In this document: positions 21,586-33,497 of the stretch, piece by piece
Numbering within the stretch: position 1 is the first letter of the stretch
How the letters are laid out: each line of letters opens with the position of its first letter
Source of the DNA: Wurfbainia villosa
Taxonomy: Eukaryota; Streptophyta; Magnoliopsida; Zingiberales; Zingiberaceae
Assembly (NCBI GenBank): GCA_025175895.1
Contig: CM045990.1
Span: forward strand, 42,032,658 to 42,096,657
DNA: 64,000 nt
Direction: 5' to 3'
The notes under the pieces: model-generated
Told to the model about the DNA's origin: nothing
The model's database searches: none
Seen by the model: only the letters and a program-made list of their open reading frames with translations
Position numbers and translations under genes: made by a program

Positions 21586-24247
21586 TGAAGGTAGGAAACT
21601 TCGCTTCCCACTTCAACTTGGTCGCTTGTTCATGGCAGTCCCTTCGACGTCCCCGGATAAAAAAAAATTTAATCCTAGACAAAAGGGATCACCCAAGCTC
21701 CCGTTTCATTGTTGTGCTATTCGATTAGAGTGGTCACTTGAACAAACTTGTTGTTCAAGCCACCAACCTCTATTCTACGAATAGTCGTGGAATAGACGAT
21801 GTACAGATCATCGACTTTTGTGTTTATATTCGGGGTCCAAGTTATTTTAGCCATAAAAATAGAATACAACATGGATATATAATTGGAAAAAAATTATAGA
21901 CATGTTATAAAAGAAAATAGACAATCGATATACCTCTCGATCTTCTATTGTATGTCCTTCCTCCTTTTGGACGTCGTGTGGGCGACGATCTTCCAAAAGT
22001 CGAAGCTCCTAGATCATCGATCTTCCTTCCTTGCTCGCTCCGAACAAGAGGAAGTATAGAAACAAAACCCTTCTCCTTCCTTTAGCCAACTAACAAGCAC
22101 CAACCTAGATGCTTGCCGTGGGCCAACAAGGAGAAGGGATGAGGAAGATGGATGCCAGCCAAAAGCTCCAATGGAAGACCCTAAGCTTTGTTTCCACTGG
22201 CCAAGGAGAAGAGGATGAAGGGGTTTGGACGCCGGCAATGGAGAGGAAAGGCTTGTTTGGGCGCCGGCCAACAACAAGAAGAAGAGAAAAGGAAAATCTT
22301 TCCTTATTTGTGGCCGCCTAAGCCCCAAACCCTAATCCTTCAAGCTTGCCGCCCCTTAACCCTAATCCCTCTTCAATTTTTTTGTCGTCCACCCTTTTGC
22401 CTCCTTTTATAGAGTTAGGGATAAGCCTTGTTTTAATCTTCACCATTGGTTCTAGGGATTTAATCTCAACCGTCGGATCTAGAGAATTAATCTCAACCGT
22501 CGGATCTAGAGATTTAATCTCTACCATTGGTTCTAGAGTTTTGTTTTCTACCATTGGATCTAGGCTTCATGAGGTTTTAATAGGCTACAATATGGACTTT
22601 TGTGTTTATATTCGGGGTCCAAGTTATTTTAGCCATAAAAATAGAATACAACATGGATATATAATTGGAAAAAAATTATAGACATGTTATAAAAGAAAAT
22701 AGACAATCGATATACCTCTCGATCTTCTATTGTATGTCCTTCCTCCTTTTGGACGTCGTGTGGGCGACGATCTTCCAAAAGTCGAAGCTCCTAGATCATC
22801 GATCTTCCTTCCTTGCTCGCTCCGAACAAGAGGAAGTATAGAAACAAAACCCTTCTCCTTCCTTTAGCCAACTAACAAGCACCAACCTAGATGCTTGCCG
22901 TGGGCCAACAAGGAGAAGGGATGAGGAAGATGGATGCCAGCCAAAAGCTCCAATGGAAGACCCTAAGCTTTGTTTCCACTGGCCAAGGAGAAGAGGATGA
23001 AGGGGTTTGGACGCCGGCAATGGAGAGGAAAGGCTTGTTTGGGCGCCGGCCAACAACAAGAAGAAGAGAAAAGGAAAATCTTTCCTTATTTGTGGCCGCC
23101 TAAGCCCCAAACCCTAATCCTTCAAGCTTGCCGCCCCTTAACCCTAATCCCTCTTCAATTTTTTTGTCGTCCACCCTTTTGCCTCCTTTTATAGAGTTAG
23201 GGATAAGCCTTGTTTTAATCTTCACCATTGGTTCTAGGGATTTAATCTCAACCGTCGGATCTAGAGAATTAATCTCAACCGTCGGATCTAGAGATTTAAT
23301 CTCTACCATTGGTTCTAGAGTTTTGTTTTCTACCATTGGATCTAGGCTTCATGAGGTTTTAATAGGCTACAATATGGACCATGAGGAGGAGTTGGATCTT
23401 GGCCACCCAATGGATCAAGCCCACATAAAGTCCGATCCATTAATGATAATCAATCCACTAAAGGATTATCATTGATCTATCTCACCAATCCCCATAAGTT
23501 AATATGAGCTCCATATATTATTTGTATATTTTTCTCTCCGTGTTTAAGATCTCGAATATCCGTCGATTAATTAATTTATTGACAATTAATTAATCAACAT
23601 CTAACTCCATGAGTAGTACCACTCAACCTTATCATCATGCCGGACTAAGTCCACTTGCAGGGTTTACATGATGAACCTTATGAGCTCCTCAAGGGGACAT
23701 CATCATCCTAATATATAGGACATGATTTCCTCCTATAATCAACGACACACCATATAAATAATATCATTTCCCAACTTACCGAGCCTATCAATTTAATCTA
23801 TAAATCTCGCCCATTGGTAAATCAAAGAAATGAATACTAAGTATATGTGCCAATTATTATATTGGGATTAAGAGCATGTACAAAATAATATCTGAGGTCC
23901 GATTCGATTATGTAGTCAGCAATAAATCGAATCACTTCTAAGTCGGTCCTGCTCAATACGCATAAAGTGCACTAGTGTGATTCTATGGTCAAGACAAACC
24001 AATACCAAATCACATTACAACCATACCAATGGTTTGTCCAAAGTCATCTCGGTTGTGAGCCTTTACTTATACTTTACAAGGAGCCGATAACATGATCTCC
24101 CGTGTGACACCACACACCATGTTATCTACAATGTAATGTATTAGATAATATGCATAACCATAAATATACAAACAATGATCATGTGATTCTTATTTCAAAA
24201 AAAAAATGTTCATACAAAAGATAGACTTTTCAGTATACATCCCAACA
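21586..24247 (-). repeat. 3' LTR of element H, enlarged by a tandem duplication
   Basis: 2,662 bp against 1,876 bp for the 5' LTR; the difference is explained by the 782-bp duplication at 21814-23377. The termini are TGTTGG (minus strand, at 24247) and ccttca at 21586. Confidence 0.9.
21814..23377. repeat. Direct tandem duplication, 2 x 782 bp, inside the H 3' LTR
   Basis: Copy 1 is 21814-22595 and copy 2 is 22596-23377. The copies appear identical on inspection: all four short frames in each copy have the same translation. The junctions share GAC. Each copy includes the TATA box and the short 26-bp array, so the LTR has two promoter units. The 5' LTR (28986-30861) has a single copy. Confidence 0.93.
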
Positions 24248-24280
24248 ATCTCCCACTTATACTAAAAGACTATGCTGTCC

Positions 24281-24817
24281 TCAAACTGCCATACATCTGA
24301 TTCCCATTCCCTCCACATGCCTATCAAAAGCTCTCGCTGGAAGGGCCTTAGTGAAAGGATCTACCAGGTTATCCTCCGATGCAATCTTGGCCACATCAAC
24401 TTCTCTCTTTACGATTTCTCGTATCAGGTGGTACTTGCGCTCTATGTGTTTACTTGCCTTATGGGCTCGTGGTTCCTTCGAGTTTGCAACTGCACCACTA
24501 TTATCACAATAAATTGTGATAGTTCTGGGCAAACCAGGAATCACATCCAAGTCCATCAAGAAGTTCCTGAGCCACACAGTTTCTTTGGCCGCCTCAGAGG
24601 CCGTCACATACTCAGCTTCCATGGTAGAGTCTGCCATGCATTTCTGCTTGACACTCCTCCATACAATGGCTCCATCTCCCAAAGTAAACACAAAACCTAA
24701 GGTAGACTTACTGTTATCCCTATCTGATTGGAAGTCGGAATATGTATAACCCACAGGGAGTAATTGGTCTGCCTGGTAAACTAGCATATAATCCCTAGTC
24801 CTTTTCAGGTACTTCAA
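24281..24817 (-). CDS. RNase H domain of element H pol
   Basis: 178 codons open from ATG, the last part of the pol polyprotein. Visible are YSDFQSDRDNSKSTLG (first Asp strand), MEAEYVTASEAAKETVWLRN (catalytic Glu strand), YCDNSGAVANSK (second Asp) and KHIERKYHLIRE. It removes RNA from the RNA/DNA hybrid during cDNA synthesis. It ends 34 bases before the LTR. It is separated from RT by an in-frame stop near 24846, so it is not continuous with pol. Confidence 0.85.
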   Translation of the reverse strand: MKYLKRTRDYMLVYQADQLLPVGYTYSDFQSDRDNSKSTLGFVFTLGDGAIVWRSVKQKCMADSTMEAEYVTASEAAKETVWLRNFLMDLDVIPGLPRTITIYCDNSGAVANSKEPRAHKASKHIERKYHLIREIVKREVDVAKIASEDNLVDPFTKALPARAFDRHVEGMGIRCMAV

Positions 24818-24847
24818 TATATGCTTTACCGCAGTCCAATGTCCCTG

Positions 24848-25750
24848 TCATGGATTACTCTGATATATACTAACCATGCCCACGACAAAGCAGATATCTG
24901 GTCTCGTACATAGCATCGCATACATGAGGCTTCTTACTGCCGAAGCATAAGGAACCGCCTTCATCTCCTCTATCTCCTCAGATGTTCTAGGACACATCTC
25001 CTTAGATAAAGGAACTCCATGCCTGAAAGGTAGAAAACCTTTCTTGGAGTTTTGCATGCTAAAACGATCCATAATAGTGTCTATGTATGAAGCTTGAGAT
25101 AAGCACAACATCCTTTTCCAGCGATCCCTTATAACCTTGATCCCAAGGATGTGTCCTACTTCTCCCAAGTCCTTCATATCAAACTGTTTGGACAACCATA
25201 CTCTTACGTCCGATAACACCTTGATATTGTTGCCAATTAATAAAATATCATCTACATATAGTACAAGAAATACCACTATGTTTTCGTCACATCTCTTGTA
25301 TACACAAGACTCATCCGGACTTTGAATAAATCCATAAGACTGGATTACCTCATCAAAGCGGATGTTCCAAGACCTCGAAGCTTGCTTCAATCCATAAATT
25401 GACCGATTAAGCTTACACACAAGATGCTCTTTGCCCTTTGCAATGAATCCTTCTGGTTGCTTCATATAGATGTTTTCCTCAAAACTTCCATTAAGAAAAG
25501 CTGTCTTGACATCCATCTGCCATACCTCATAATCCATATGAGCAGCAATACATAAGAGAATCTGGATAAACTTAAGCATGGCTACCGGTGAAAAGGTATC
25601 CTCATAATTGATACCCTCTTTCTGAGTATACCCTTTCGCAACAAGCCTTGCTTTGAAGGTCTCAACCTTCCCGTCTATTCCTCTCTTCTTTTGTAGATCC
25701 ACTTGCAACCAATGGTTTTTACACCATCGGGTAGTTCTACTAGCTCCCAT
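24848..25750 (-). CDS. Reverse transcriptase domain of element H pol
   Basis: 300 codons of an RVT_2 domain. Landmarks are KARLVAKGYTQKEGINYEDTF, QMDVKTAFLNG, YGLKQASRSWN and the catalytic LYVDDILLIG (about residues 165-175). The end runs SLMYAMLCTRPDI. The N-terminal WKWVYKxK motif is altered to a frameshifted version (NHWLQVDLQKK), so the first residues come from a base change. It lies between integrase (25753 onward) and RNase H. The catalytic residues are intact, but the domain is no longer fused to its neighbours. Confidence 0.88.
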   Translation of the reverse strand: MGASRTTRWCKNHWLQVDLQKKRGIDGKVETFKARLVAKGYTQKEGINYEDTFSPVAMLKFIQILLCIAAHMDYEVWQMDVKTAFLNGSFEENIYMKQPEGFIAKGKEHLVCKLNRSIYGLKQASRSWNIRFDEVIQSYGFIQSPDESCVYKRCDENIVVFLVLYVDDILLIGNNIKVLSDVRVWLSKQFDMKDLGEVGHILGIKVIRDRWKRMLCLSQASYIDTIMDRFSMQNSKKGFLPFRHGVPLSKEMCPRTSEEIEEMKAVPYASAVRSLMYAMLCTRPDICFVVGMVSIYQSNP

Positions 25751-25752
25751 AC

Positions 25753-26874
25753 CTAATTTGAATTCATAGATTCAATCTCAATATTCATTGCACTTTGCCA
25801 AGATACCGCATCTTTATCTTGGATTGCCTCGTCATATGTCCAGGGATCAGGTTCATGTTCGCCAGGGACCAAATCAGAAGATTCTCCCAAGAATATGAAT
25901 CTATCAGGCTGTCTCACAACCCTCCCACTACGATGAGGTATCACCTGTGTATCCTCTGTGACACGCGGTGCAGTGACTTGTGGTATATCCTCTTGTACCG
26001 GTGGTACTGAAGAAGTGACTTCCCCTTTTAATTCCTCCAGAACAATCTTACTCATGGGCTTATGGTTCATTACATAGTCTTCCTCTAGAAATCTGGTGTT
26101 CGTACTAATGATCATCCTCTGATCTCTAGGACTATAAAACAAACCTCCTTTCGTTCCTCTAGAATAGCCAACGAACATGCGTACATCTGTACGAGGTTCT
26201 AACTTACCAGCATTTGCCTTCAGCACATGTGTTGGACTCCCCCAAATCCAAATATATCTTAGACTAGGCTTTCGCCCAGTCCATAATTCTGCGGGAGTAG
26301 AAGACACTGATTTAGATGGTACCAAGTTCAAAATATACACTGCCGTATCTAGAGCATATCCTCAGAACGAATCTGGCAACTCAGAATAACTCATCATCGA
26401 TCTAACCATCTCCATAAGAGTCTTATTCCTTCGCTCTGCTACACCATTCTGCTGGGGTGTGCCAGGTGCAGACAATTGGGATTGAATCCCAACCTCTGAT
26501 AAGTAATTTCTAAACTCTCCCAAGAGGTACTCACCACCACGATCAGATCATAGTGTCTTGATACTTTTACCTTGACGTTTCTTTACATCAGCCTTGAATT
26601 CTTTGAACTTGTCAAAGCATTCAGACTTGCGGTGCATCAAGTAAATGTATCCATATATCGAATAATCATCTATAAAAAAGACGAAATACTCAAAATCACC
26701 TCTAGCCTGGATAGACATAGGACCACACAAATCAGAATGAACCAATTCTAACACATCTTTGGCTCTATACCCCTTGGCCTTAAAAGGCCTTTTGGTCATT
26801 TTACTCTCCAAGCAAGATTCGCAGGTTGGGAAATCTTCCACCACTAATGAACCCATAGGTCCATCAGCTATCAA
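25753..26874 (-). pseudogene. Integrase of element H with two stops
   Basis: The minus-strand frame 26874-26548 has the pre-core zinc region (CESCLESKMTKRPFK) and HSDLCGPM with the first Asp. A stop replaces the residue before SDRGGEY near 26548. The reading continues with APGTPQQNGVAERRN (about 26440-26480), then a second stop near 26362. The last part, 26340-25753, carries ELWTGRKPSLRYIWIWGSP and the long linker toward RT. The D,D,E residues are encoded, but the two stops block a full integrase. Confidence 0.85.
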
Positions 26875-27300
26875 CCTTGAATTCTACTTAGGTTAATATG
26901 ACCAAGTCTTAGATGCCAAAGATATGTTTGGTTTATCTTCGAAGGTTCTTTTCTCTTATTGGAATTAGAAGATGAGTTATTAACTTCTATTTGCATCGTG
27001 GGAGCTTTTGGTTCAAGTGTATACAAATTTTCTATCAATGCACCCGAACAGATAATCTCCCTATTCCTTTTTATAACAACTCTATCATTAAAAGAAATAG
27101 AATATCCATCCATAAACAATTTAGAAATCGAAATTAAATTCTTTCTAAATAAAGGTACATAAAGGCAATTCTTAAGAACCAAAACTTTATTTTTCTCAAA
27201 AGATAAATAAACATCTCCCACTGCAACAGTCGCCACCTTCGTGGCATCGCCCAAGTAAACGGTAATCTCCCCTTCAGCTAGTCGTCGAGTTTCCTGGAAC
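26871..27300 (-). pseudogene. Protease end and GAG-pre-integrase of element H
   Basis: 127 codons (27254-26871) hold the strand after the protease active site (NCLYVPLFRKNLISISKL) and the pre-integrase motif YLWHLRLGHINLSR, which belongs to the zinc-binding HHCC segment. A stop near 27302 separates it from the protease Asp motif in the upstream frame. Confidence 0.8.
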
Positions 27301-27302
27301 CC

Positions 27303-27930
27303 CTACAAAGTATTGTAGACATGATCAGTGGCTCGAGTATCTACACACCAGGTGCCGGTAGATAACACCGCTAAACATGTTTCAACGACTAGACCAAAGG
27401 ATATACCTTTATTCTGCTTCCGGTCGAGACAGTCTTTCTTCCAATGTCCAGTCTGCTTACAAGTGAAGCACTTGCCTTTCGGCTTCTTCACTCCTTCCTG
27501 AGATCCTCCCACCACCTTTTCCCCAGCTTGTTTCTTCTTCTTTTTGCCTTTCGGCTTAGAAGTAGAAATCTTTTGGGCAACCATGGCTTGCGTTTGAGCA
27601 CTCTGACGAAAAAGCCCCTCTGTCGCCTGGAGTTCTATCAGAAGCTCCGCCAACAAATACAACCTCTTATTCATGTTGTAATTCTGGCGAAACTGCTCAA
27701 AACTCCTAGGTAGAGACTGGAGTGTGATATCGACCTGGGTTTCCCCATCGATGTCATCTCCAAGGACTTCTAGCTCATTCGCAGGTTTAGGAGGACACTC
27801 TTCGAAGAGTACATACTTGTACTCCTCAGCAGTTAAGACAATATCTAGATTTCTTTTTCCAATCAACATAATTATATATAGTAAGTTTATTTTCCTTTAG
27901 TATCACAGCAAGTGGACTAAAATTCAATTT
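27303..27930 (-). pseudogene. Gag and protease N-terminus of element H, internal deletion
   Basis: The main frame (27869-27303, 188 codons) begins inside gag. The start codon seen in A is lost: ATG has become ATTG near 27928, and a frame break lies near 27870. After KRNLDIVLTAEEYKYVLFEECPPKP the sequence jumps to EVLGDDIDGETQ, omitting about 90 residues present in A. A full zinc knuckle CFTCKQTGHWKKDC follows (about 27430-27475). It then enters the protease at WCVDTRATDH, where the expected D-S/T-G-A has Arg for Gly, a change likely to inactivate it. Confidence 0.82.
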
Positions 27931-28970
27931 TGAAAAACCTAAGAATCACATAGATCAAAACTTTAGATTTCAAAAAAATTATTGATTCCTCAAACAATAA
28001 AATTTTAAAATCAACCAACACCTCAAAACACCGAGAATATCGTATGCCACGATCGTGTGGACGTATACGAATTCTTCATTTGTAAGAGGAGGTTTTACCC
28101 ATTAATTTTACTATCTTGTCAACCTAACTTTTTGACAAATAAAATTAATAGTTGATTTCTCTTCGACCCTACAAATAAAAGCAATGACTCCGATGGAGAG
28201 GATACTCCTATTTGCATCTAAGTGTTCACCATTACTCGATCCCAAGGGAATTATCTCGAGTTATGTGCCTTCCGATGGGGAAGTACACACGTTCCTCAAT
28301 AATTTCCTATGACCATATTCAACCCTGTGATCCGCAAACAAACTCATCTGATGGGGAGGAAGGCACTCAGAGCCGACGCACAATTTTGTTTGCATCACAT
28401 GTCAAATCGTAATGGAGGCCATGGGAATTTATAAAAATATCCCTCTCCCACTTAGTAATTTAAAATTGAGGAATTTTCTAGCCTACGACATGCATATCAA
28501 ACAATAAGAAATAAATATGAAAAATAAATATTTTCCAACTATTATGGCTTTTGTCTTCAATATGTCTCTCGTCGTATCGCCATCTCGTCCGCTCCTCCCT
28601 ACGCCATGTACAAGCCATCCAGAGATCCGAGCCGAGAAAAATCTATTTTAATTTACATCCATCGATCCTATACTCCATGAGGGAGTGTACATGAAATCTA
28701 GATCGAAAGTAAACTAAAATAAAAAGAGTGGTTAAACAATGTCGTATCTAATTACAAAAAATTAAATACTAGCCTCGTCAACCCCGAGGATTCAACAAAA
28801 TATACAATTACACACATACAATCACATACACACATATGACCATAATAGTTGGATCCTATGCCTGCAACCAAAAAGTTAACCTACGCACATCCTACTATTA
28901 TCCGGCACTATAATATATGAAAAGTGCATAAAAGTAACAGAATCCTAAACACACAAAACCGGAAACCGTG
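27931..28970 (-). other. Untranslated leader of element H
   Basis: Collinear in reverse with 9411-10459 of element A, and no coding domain seen. Confidence 0.6.
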
Positions 28971-28983
28971 GCTCTGATACCAC
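28971..28983 (-). promoter_or_regulatory. Primer-binding site of element H
   Basis: Minus strand TGGTATCAGAGCC, two bases from the 5' LTR that starts at 28986. Confidence 0.9.
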
Positions 28984-28985
28984 TT

Positions 28986-30861
28986 GAAGGTAGGAAACTT
29001 CGCTTCCCACTTCAACTCGGTCGCTTGTTCATGACGATCCCTTCGATGTCCCCGGATAAAAAAAATTTAATCCTAGACAAAAGGGATTACCCAAGCTCCT
29101 GTTTTATCGTCGTGCTATTCGATTAGAGTGATCACTTGAACAAACTTGTTGTTCAAGCCACCAACCTCTATTCTACGAATAGACGCGGAATAGACGATGT
29201 ACGGATTGCTGGCTTTTGTGTTTATATTCGGGGTCCAAGTTATTTTAGCCATAAAAATAGAATACAACATGCATATATAATTGAAAAACAATTATAGACA
29301 TGTTACAAAAGAAAATAGACAATCGATATACCTCTCGATCTTCTATTGTATGTCCTTCCTCCTTTTGGACGTTGTGTGGGCGACGATCTTCCAAAAGTCG
29401 AAGCTCCTAGATCACCGATCTTCCTTCCTTTCTCGCTCTGAACAAGAGGAAGTATAGAAACAAAACCCTTCTCCTTTCTTTAGCCAACTAACAAGCACCA
29501 ACCTAGATGCTTGCCGCCGGCCAACAAGGAGAAGGGATGAGGAAGATGGATGTCGGCCAAAAGCTCCAAGGGAAGACCATAAGCTTTGTTTTCACCGGCC
29601 AAGGAGAAGAGGATGAAGGGGTTTGGACACCGGCAAAGGAGAGGAAAGGCTTGTTTGGGTGCCGACCAACAACAAGAAGAAGAGAAAAGGAAAATCTTTC
29701 CTTATTTGTGGTCGCCTAAGCCCCAAACCCTAATCCCCCAAGCTTGCCGCCCCTTAACCCTAATCCCTCTTCAATTGTTTGTCGTCCACCCTTTTGCCTC
29801 CTTTTATAGAGTTAGGGATAAGCCTTGTTTTAATCTTCACCATTGGTTCTAGGGATTTAATCTCAACCGTCGGATCTAGAGAATTAATCTCAACCGTCAG
29901 ATCTAGAGATTTAATCTCTACCATTAATTCTAGAGTTTTGTTTTCTACCATTGGATCTAAGCTTCATGAGGTTTTAATAGGCTACAATAGGGACCATGAG
30001 GAAGAGTTGGATCTTGGCCACCCAATGGATCAAGCCCACATAAAGTCCGATCTATTAATGATAATCCAATCCACTAAAGGATTATCATTGATCTACCTCA
30101 CCAACCCCCATAAGTTAATATGGGCTCCATATATTATTTGTACATTTTTCTCCCCGTGTTTAAGATCTCGAATGTCTGTCGATTAATTAATTTACTGACA
30201 ATTAATTAATCAACATCTAACTTCATGAGTAGTATCACTCAACCTTATCATCATGCCGGACCAAGTCCACCTGCAGGGTTTACATGATGAACCTTATGTG
30301 CTCCTCAAGGGGACATCATCATCCTAATATATAAGACACGTTTTCCTCCTATAATCAACGACACACCATATAAATAATACCATTTCCCAACTTACGAGCC
30401 TATCGATTTAATCTATAAATCGTGTCCATTGGTAAATCAAAGAAATGAATACTATGTATATGTGCCCGTTATTATATTGAGATTAAGAGCATATACAAAA
30501 TAATATCTGAGATTCGATTCAATTATGTAGTCGGCAATAAATCGAATCACTTCTAAGTCGGTCCTGCTCAATATACACAAAGTACACTAGTGTGATTCTA
30601 TGGTCAAGACAAACCAATACCAAATCACACTACAATCATACCAATGGTTTGTCCAAAGCCATCTCGGTTGTGAGCCTTTACTTATACTTTACAAGGAGCC
30701 GATAACATGATCTCCCGTGTGACACCACACACCATGTTATCTACAATGTAATGTATTAGACAATATGCATAACCATAAATATACAAATAATGATCATGTG
30801 ATTCTTATTTCAAAAAAAAATGTTCATACAAAAGATAGACTTTTCAGTATGCATGCCAACA
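28986..30861 (-). repeat. 5' LTR of element H
   Basis: Single-copy form of the LTR. Minus-strand start is TGTTGGCATGC at 30861. The short 26-bp array is at about 29830-29960, followed by the TATA box near 29802-29809 on the minus strand. Confidence 0.9.
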
Positions 30862-31809
30862 GTATGGGGGCACCATACTTGGTGTTAAACGTCATGTTTG
30901 AGGTTTGTCAGTCGATTGTGGTTATGGACTAGTCGACTGGTCAAGTGTTTTGACACTTGACAGCCGAGTCAACACTCAACAGTCGACTGAGATTATGGTC
31001 GTTCGACTACTGTGAGTCAACTAGTGCTCGACTGCCGTTTAAGGGTCAAAAGGCATGGCTGTCGACTGATCATTGGATCAGTTGACTGATGGTAGTCAAC
31101 TGCCATATATGACAATCGACTGACGAATTAGTCACGAGTACAGAATGCTCCATAGCTGACTGGGCAGTCAGCTACGGGCGTTGGCAGTCGACTGATGAGA
31201 GTTCCATTATAACTTTTCCAGCATTGATCGAGCCATTGTTTTACAACAATTGTATTGGCAGTCGATTGGGGCCTTATGGCAGTCGACTGCCAAGTGGAAA
31301 TCCAGTCCGATGCAGATTAAAAGGAGTTGTTCGTGGTAGATTTGGCCAATGGTTCTTTGGAAGCTTTCTTGAGGCGATTTGAAGGTGAAGTGCAGGTGCA
31401 TTTCAGGGTCCTTCAAGCTCATCCAAGCAACCAACAAGCAAAGCACTCAAAACATAGTTTGTAAAGTGTTATTTACATTTCAATTGTATTTTTCTTGTAT
31501 TTCTTCTTATTACTATTGTAATTACTTGTACGAGGTTTCTCCACCTTCGACGTGTTGTCAAGAAGGAGTATTTGAGTAGTGGTGTGTGATTGGCATCGCT
31601 AGGGCTCGTTCGAGCCCAATCTGTGGAGTAGGAATCATTCGGTTCCTAACTACATTATATTTGGTGTTGTGATTGTGCTTGAGTGTATTTGTTTTTGTTA
31701 TATCATTATTCCGCTGCACGCTAACACAATTTGTAGAAACGATCAAATTCCATCAAGCAACGCCGAATCGCTATTCACCCCCCCTCTAGTAGGCGCACAG
31801 GTCCTAACA

Positions 31810-32600
31810 GTATTGACACTTATGATTCTTCTAGATCTAAATCTTCAAACCTCCCTAATCCAATTTTTAGGTACCTCTATAGTGTAATAGCTAATACAAT
31901 CTTTGGTTGAGAAGATAGTGAAGGTGTAGTTAGGCAAAGTGAACTGATTATTTTATGGGCCATGATAAACAATGTAAATATCGATACTGACTCATATTTT
32001 ATTAGGCATTTGGTAAAAATAAGAAAAAGTTCGACAGGATCAATCTTAGTTAGAGGTTTAATAATTCAAATAGCATTGGCCTTGGGGGTGTAATCTTGAT
32101 GGATTATAGTCGATTCCACTTAGCCCCATGATTGATCTTGATGCATGTATGGCCATGAGAATGATCACTAAGAATGAAGGTAGATATTGTTTAGTTTTAC
32201 AGGATGATTTTCCCTTCACACTTCCAAATCCTGAGAAAACAACAGTGAGGAACTGAGCCAACTGGCTAATGGCCAACGTAATACCTGTTCCTGACCCCTT
32301 GGAGTCCATTACAATACCACCTATTAGGGTCGACTCCCCAGACATTCTTTTTCTTTTGGTGGCACATCTTATGCAGGTACTAGTACTTATGATGATACAT
32401 ATGCTGGGATTTAGCCCTCCCTGGATTCACTACACATAGACTTAAGGGAGCAGTAGGTCGAACTCAGGGAGCAGAGGCAGATGATACATGTCATGTATCA
32501 GTGGCACATTTCACAAGGTCATTTCTTTCCACCACCTCCTCTTGAGTAGTTTACTATAGTGTTACCCTTCTATAAATTGAGGACAATGCATATTTTAAGT
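31810..32600 (+). pseudogene. Degenerate internal piece of an Athila/Tat-like gypsy element
   Basis: With frame breaks, one can read MIDLDACMAMRMITKNEGRY (about 32129-32185) and LPNPEKTTVRN (about 32221-32253). This resembles my memory of the Athila ORF1-type protein, which is a weak basis. It ends with gaggacaatgc and a G-rich tract (agttcggggagg and following, about 32598-32625), a phrase typical of Athila/Tat internal tails. No catalytic domain is visible. Confidence 0.4.
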
Positions 32601-33497
32601 TCGGGGAGGGGGGGGGCCGGGGGTAGCTTTGCATATTTTTCATGCTTTGAATAAATTCCTACTGATAGCTTTTGCATATTTTCCATGTTAAGCATAATTT
32701 TTTTAGTACTTCCTCTGCATATTTCTTTGCATTGTTAGCATATTTCCTTAGATTGATAACTTGTTGTTCCTCTATCCAAAGTAGTATAACTGAACTTAGT
32801 TAGATCGGTGAAAGTCCTTTTGTCCTACTTGATAAGAACCTTATTTCATCCTTTACACGATCTCTACGACAGAGGTATCTAAGAAAAGCTAAGTTCGCTA
32901 CAGCGGACTAGTACTCAAATTTCCATGGGGACTTTTGCAATACTTGGTTACTGGAGAAACATTTATCTCAGGAGTTAAAAAAAAAAGAAAAAAAAAGAGT
33001 GAAAAAAAATTTTGAATATAAAAAAAAAAAGAAAGAGAGAAAAAGAAAAGATGAAATATCATCGAAGCACCCCTTTGAGACCAAGTAGCTATTAAGGAAA
33101 CACCCATATAGGTACCCCTTTGAACCTAATTAGTTACTGGGGGAATGCTTGATTTTTATTTCCTACTTTTCTTCTCCTTGACTATTTAATGCTCATTTGA
33201 GACTAAGTATGTTAGTGAAAGGATGATCCAAGCACATTGGCAGGTAAGTGTCTTTATGCCAGGTATGAGAGGAACGCGGTAGAGGGATTGTAAAATTGGA
33301 TTGGTGTCCAAAACCTTAAAGATCAAAACTCACATGCACTATACAAGGATCTTTCAAGCTAAGCCATGGGGAATGGATCGATAAGACTAAATATTTTATA
33401 ACTTAGGATGAGTTTCTAACAAGTTATTGTGGTTCCCACTCATAGTTTCTTTCTTTTTCTTTGCTTGAGGACAAGCAAAAGTTTAAGTTTAGGGGTG
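32601..33497 (+). other. Non-coding tail of the Athila/Tat-like element
   Basis: Contains an A-rich simple-sequence stretch (about 32978-33050) and ends in gaggacaagcaaaagtttaagtttaggggtg, split here as a family-typical polypurine context at about 33465-33497. No gene seen. Confidence 0.45.

Larger units (their letters stand above)
21586..30861 (-). mobile_element. Ty1/copia element H, nearly complete, minus orientation
   Basis: LTRs are at 21586-24247 (3') and 28986-30861 (5'), flanked by a perfect 5-bp duplication GTATG (21581-21585 and 30862-30866). The primer site is at 28971-28983 and the polypurine tract at 24248-24258, both on the minus strand. Domain order on the minus strand is gag, protease, integrase, RT, RNase H. 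It is a sister subfamily of A with better-kept pol and few lesions, so it is likely younger. It sits inside an F LTR. Confidence 0.93.
20971..31809 (+). mobile_element. F LTR copy 3, split by element H
   Basis: The LTR runs 20971-21585 and resumes at 30867-31809 after one copy of the target duplication. It starts TGTTAGTGCAATC and ends gtcctaaca after the phrase ctattcacccccc.ctctag. Together about 1.56 kb. The 5' part has the 30-bp minisatellite (21135-21440). The 3' part has CAGTCGACTG at 30980, 31185 and 31280. Confidence 0.85.

Noticed and set aside
22014..23336. Two identical sets of 70- to 104-codon frames
   Set aside because: Result of the tandem duplication in the H LTR, not a gene pair.
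31810..32600. Host gene or envelope gene in the Athila-like piece
   Set aside because: Stops in all frames and only weak family resemblance; no transmembrane or signal segment could be supported.
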